Origin: Plotosus lineatus
Lineage: Eukaryota; Chordata; Actinopteri; Siluriformes; Plotosidae
DNA: 64,000 bases
Reading direction: 5' to 3'
NCBI GenBank assembly: GCA_024760905.1
Contig: CM045729.1
Location: 50,406,080 to 50,470,079, forward strand
This document shows, piece by piece, positions 62,250 through 64,000 of this stretch. Within the stretch, counting starts at the first letter, position 1; every line of letters begins with the position of its first letter. The position numbers and the translations under genes were made by a program. The notes under the pieces are model-generated. The model made no database searches. It had not been told where the DNA came from and saw nothing but the letters and a program-made list of their open reading frames with translations.

Positions 62250-64000
62250 GCAGTGTCAGCCGTTTTTGGTTTTGTTTACGTCATACGAACCTGTATTCAG
62301 CAGTGCATGGTATCATGCACTGCATTACGGAAGTGAAATATGTCTGCAGTCGTTTCGTTGTTCGCGGGTTTCAAAAGACCACCAACCAGTCACAAGACCG
62401 ACCGTCAGGTTACGTCAATTGTCAAGGCTTAGGCCAATATATTATATATTACTGGACTCAGCACAGGACCTGTATCCAAAGGGGTGTAAATAGGACCCTT
62501 AAAAATAGTTTGTACACAGTTCTCATAAATGGTCTGCATGGCGCTTGAAACATATGACATGCACTTTACTAGTCTTGTTATTACGTTATGGCCTCGCTGG
62601 GTCCAGACGAGTCTCTGACCCTAAATTAGATCTGTTCACATTAGAGGCACATTATAGAAAAGCAATCAAGTTGCCAAAAATTGAATCCATTACATTGCAT
62701 GGCAGGAAGTAAATGTGACTGATGTCACTGAAATAAAAACGTTCATCGAAGAATGGTCCAGAGTCAGTGGCATGTGAAGTCAAAAGGTCTGTTGTGTCAA
62801 AATGTTTCAATAGTTCTTGGCTATTTTGTGACAAGCAATGTTCACTTGAGAGCTCATGTAACAGAAATGTGAAGGAATCTAGGCGCCAAGTAGCTGCAAA
62901 AATAATCCATCTTATTTTAAACCAGTGCAACAAGTAGGCTCAGGTGTCCTGTAGGGAAGCGGACGTGACAGAGCCTATGAGAGGTTAGGAAATCTGCTTA
63001 ACTGACAGGTGGGTGATTCCAGTTTTTTAAATTGTTATTGTATGCTTAAGTGAAAGTAAAGGCACTAAAATCAGACAAAAAAAATTGCAGAGTAAGGATT
63101 TAAATGTTAACATAAGATTGTATTACAGTGTTTACAACACAGAATATGCAATTTCTATTAATATTGGTTTAGAAAGTCCGTATTACGTTATCAACAATTC
63201 AGAACTACTGTCTACGTAACAAGTAAAGATTAAATTCCAAACAAGAACGAATAAAATTAAACAACTTTTAAGAATCAATCTTGTGTTGTATTTAATTAAT
63301 TAATTTATTTTTATTTTTTACTGATGCGCTGATGTTTTATACTATAAGTCTGTGCAGTGTTTTCAGAAAAAAACATGCAAATGCACACAGGACCCAAAAC
63401 CATGTAAAAGCATGTGGCTGAATTTTATAATGATAATGATATGATAATGAATGAACGCCTGCGAATTACTCAAAGCTCTCAAAGAATTTGTAATTCCTTG
63501 ATTTACTCTCACTTCACAAAAATTACTAGTTTTCTCTGGACGATTTAAAAAAAATTGTTTTGGTATAACCAATATATTTTGCATAATAATTCACTCACTG
63601 TTCTGAACTAAATCTCTCTAAAGAGTATTGTAGACTAGATAGAGATTAAACCTATTCTAGCTATTTTTATTTCTTTAATAGAATAGATCTTATGTATATG
63701 CTTGATCCAGGGAAAGTAATTTGTTTATATGGGGCATTGCAGACGACAGTTTTCAACCCAAGAGGTTAAAACGCCAGTGTAACACAAATTAGGTGCAAAG
63801 TGTTATGTATAATATTGACAAATTTGTGAATTTCCTGCAGTTATGATGCACCTTATCTACTGAAAACACCTGCATAGTTCTTCCACTTTGTTAGTGTAGT
63901 GGGGAATTGATTAATGCATCAGCCTCCACTGGGTCTTTCAGTTCAGAAAAACCTACACTGCAGATCAATAAACACACCACTTATTTACTCCATCTCTATT
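62250..64000. other. Unassigned sequence at the window end
   Basis: No gene or repeat could be assigned. The minus-strand frame at 62652-62933 has no recognisable domain. Confidence 0.45.

Overview
The window is from a vertebrate nuclear genome, almost certainly a teleost fish. It has one spliced gene with large introns, dense (CA)n/(TA)n microsatellites, and several repeat groups typical of fish: Tc1-like elements, pogo/Tigger-like MITEs, L2 and RTE LINE 3' ends, and tRNA-derived SINEs. There is no bacterial-type gene organisation. Nearly all of the open frames outside the one gene are transposon remnants or microsatellite translations.

The gene is xirp2 (Xin actin-binding repeat protein 2), on the minus strand from about 58.26 kb to 34.14 kb. 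I reconstructed six coding exons by hand, and their splice phases all agree: 58203-58259, 56260-56379, 50133-50196, 47956-48050, a giant 9,562-nt exon at 38160-47721, then a LIM domain split over 34827-34957 and 34140-34569. The giant exon encodes about 32 recognisable Xin repeats, then a degenerate repeat array, proline-rich stretches and a threefold C-terminal repeat. The phases predict two proteins. Skipping the giant exon joins exon 4 in frame to the LIM exons (298 residues). Including it reads the first LIM exon in another frame and ends after 30 residues (about 3,329 residues). That exon is therefore dual-coding.

From 4.7 to 25.2 kb the window is a stack of nested DNA transposons. At least seven terminal-inverted-repeat families occur, most with pogo-like CAG...CTG ends and TA target sites. 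They are interrupted by a Tc1-like element (10.76-12.37 kb), LINE and SINE insertions, and long microsatellites that start at element ends. Inside one element lies a perfect 102-bp inverted repeat (18181-18406), each arm of which carries a complete hammerhead ribozyme core.

From 26.3 to 34 kb there are a CpG-rich segment with a possible minus-strand first exon, further SINEs, L2 ends and MITEs. From 48 to 64 kb, the xirp2 introns and upstream DNA hold a second Tc1-like element (52.05-53.74 kb), an RTE LINE end, more SINEs and a decayed Tc1 relative. The first 4.7 kb and several intronic or intergenic stretches show nothing I can assign.
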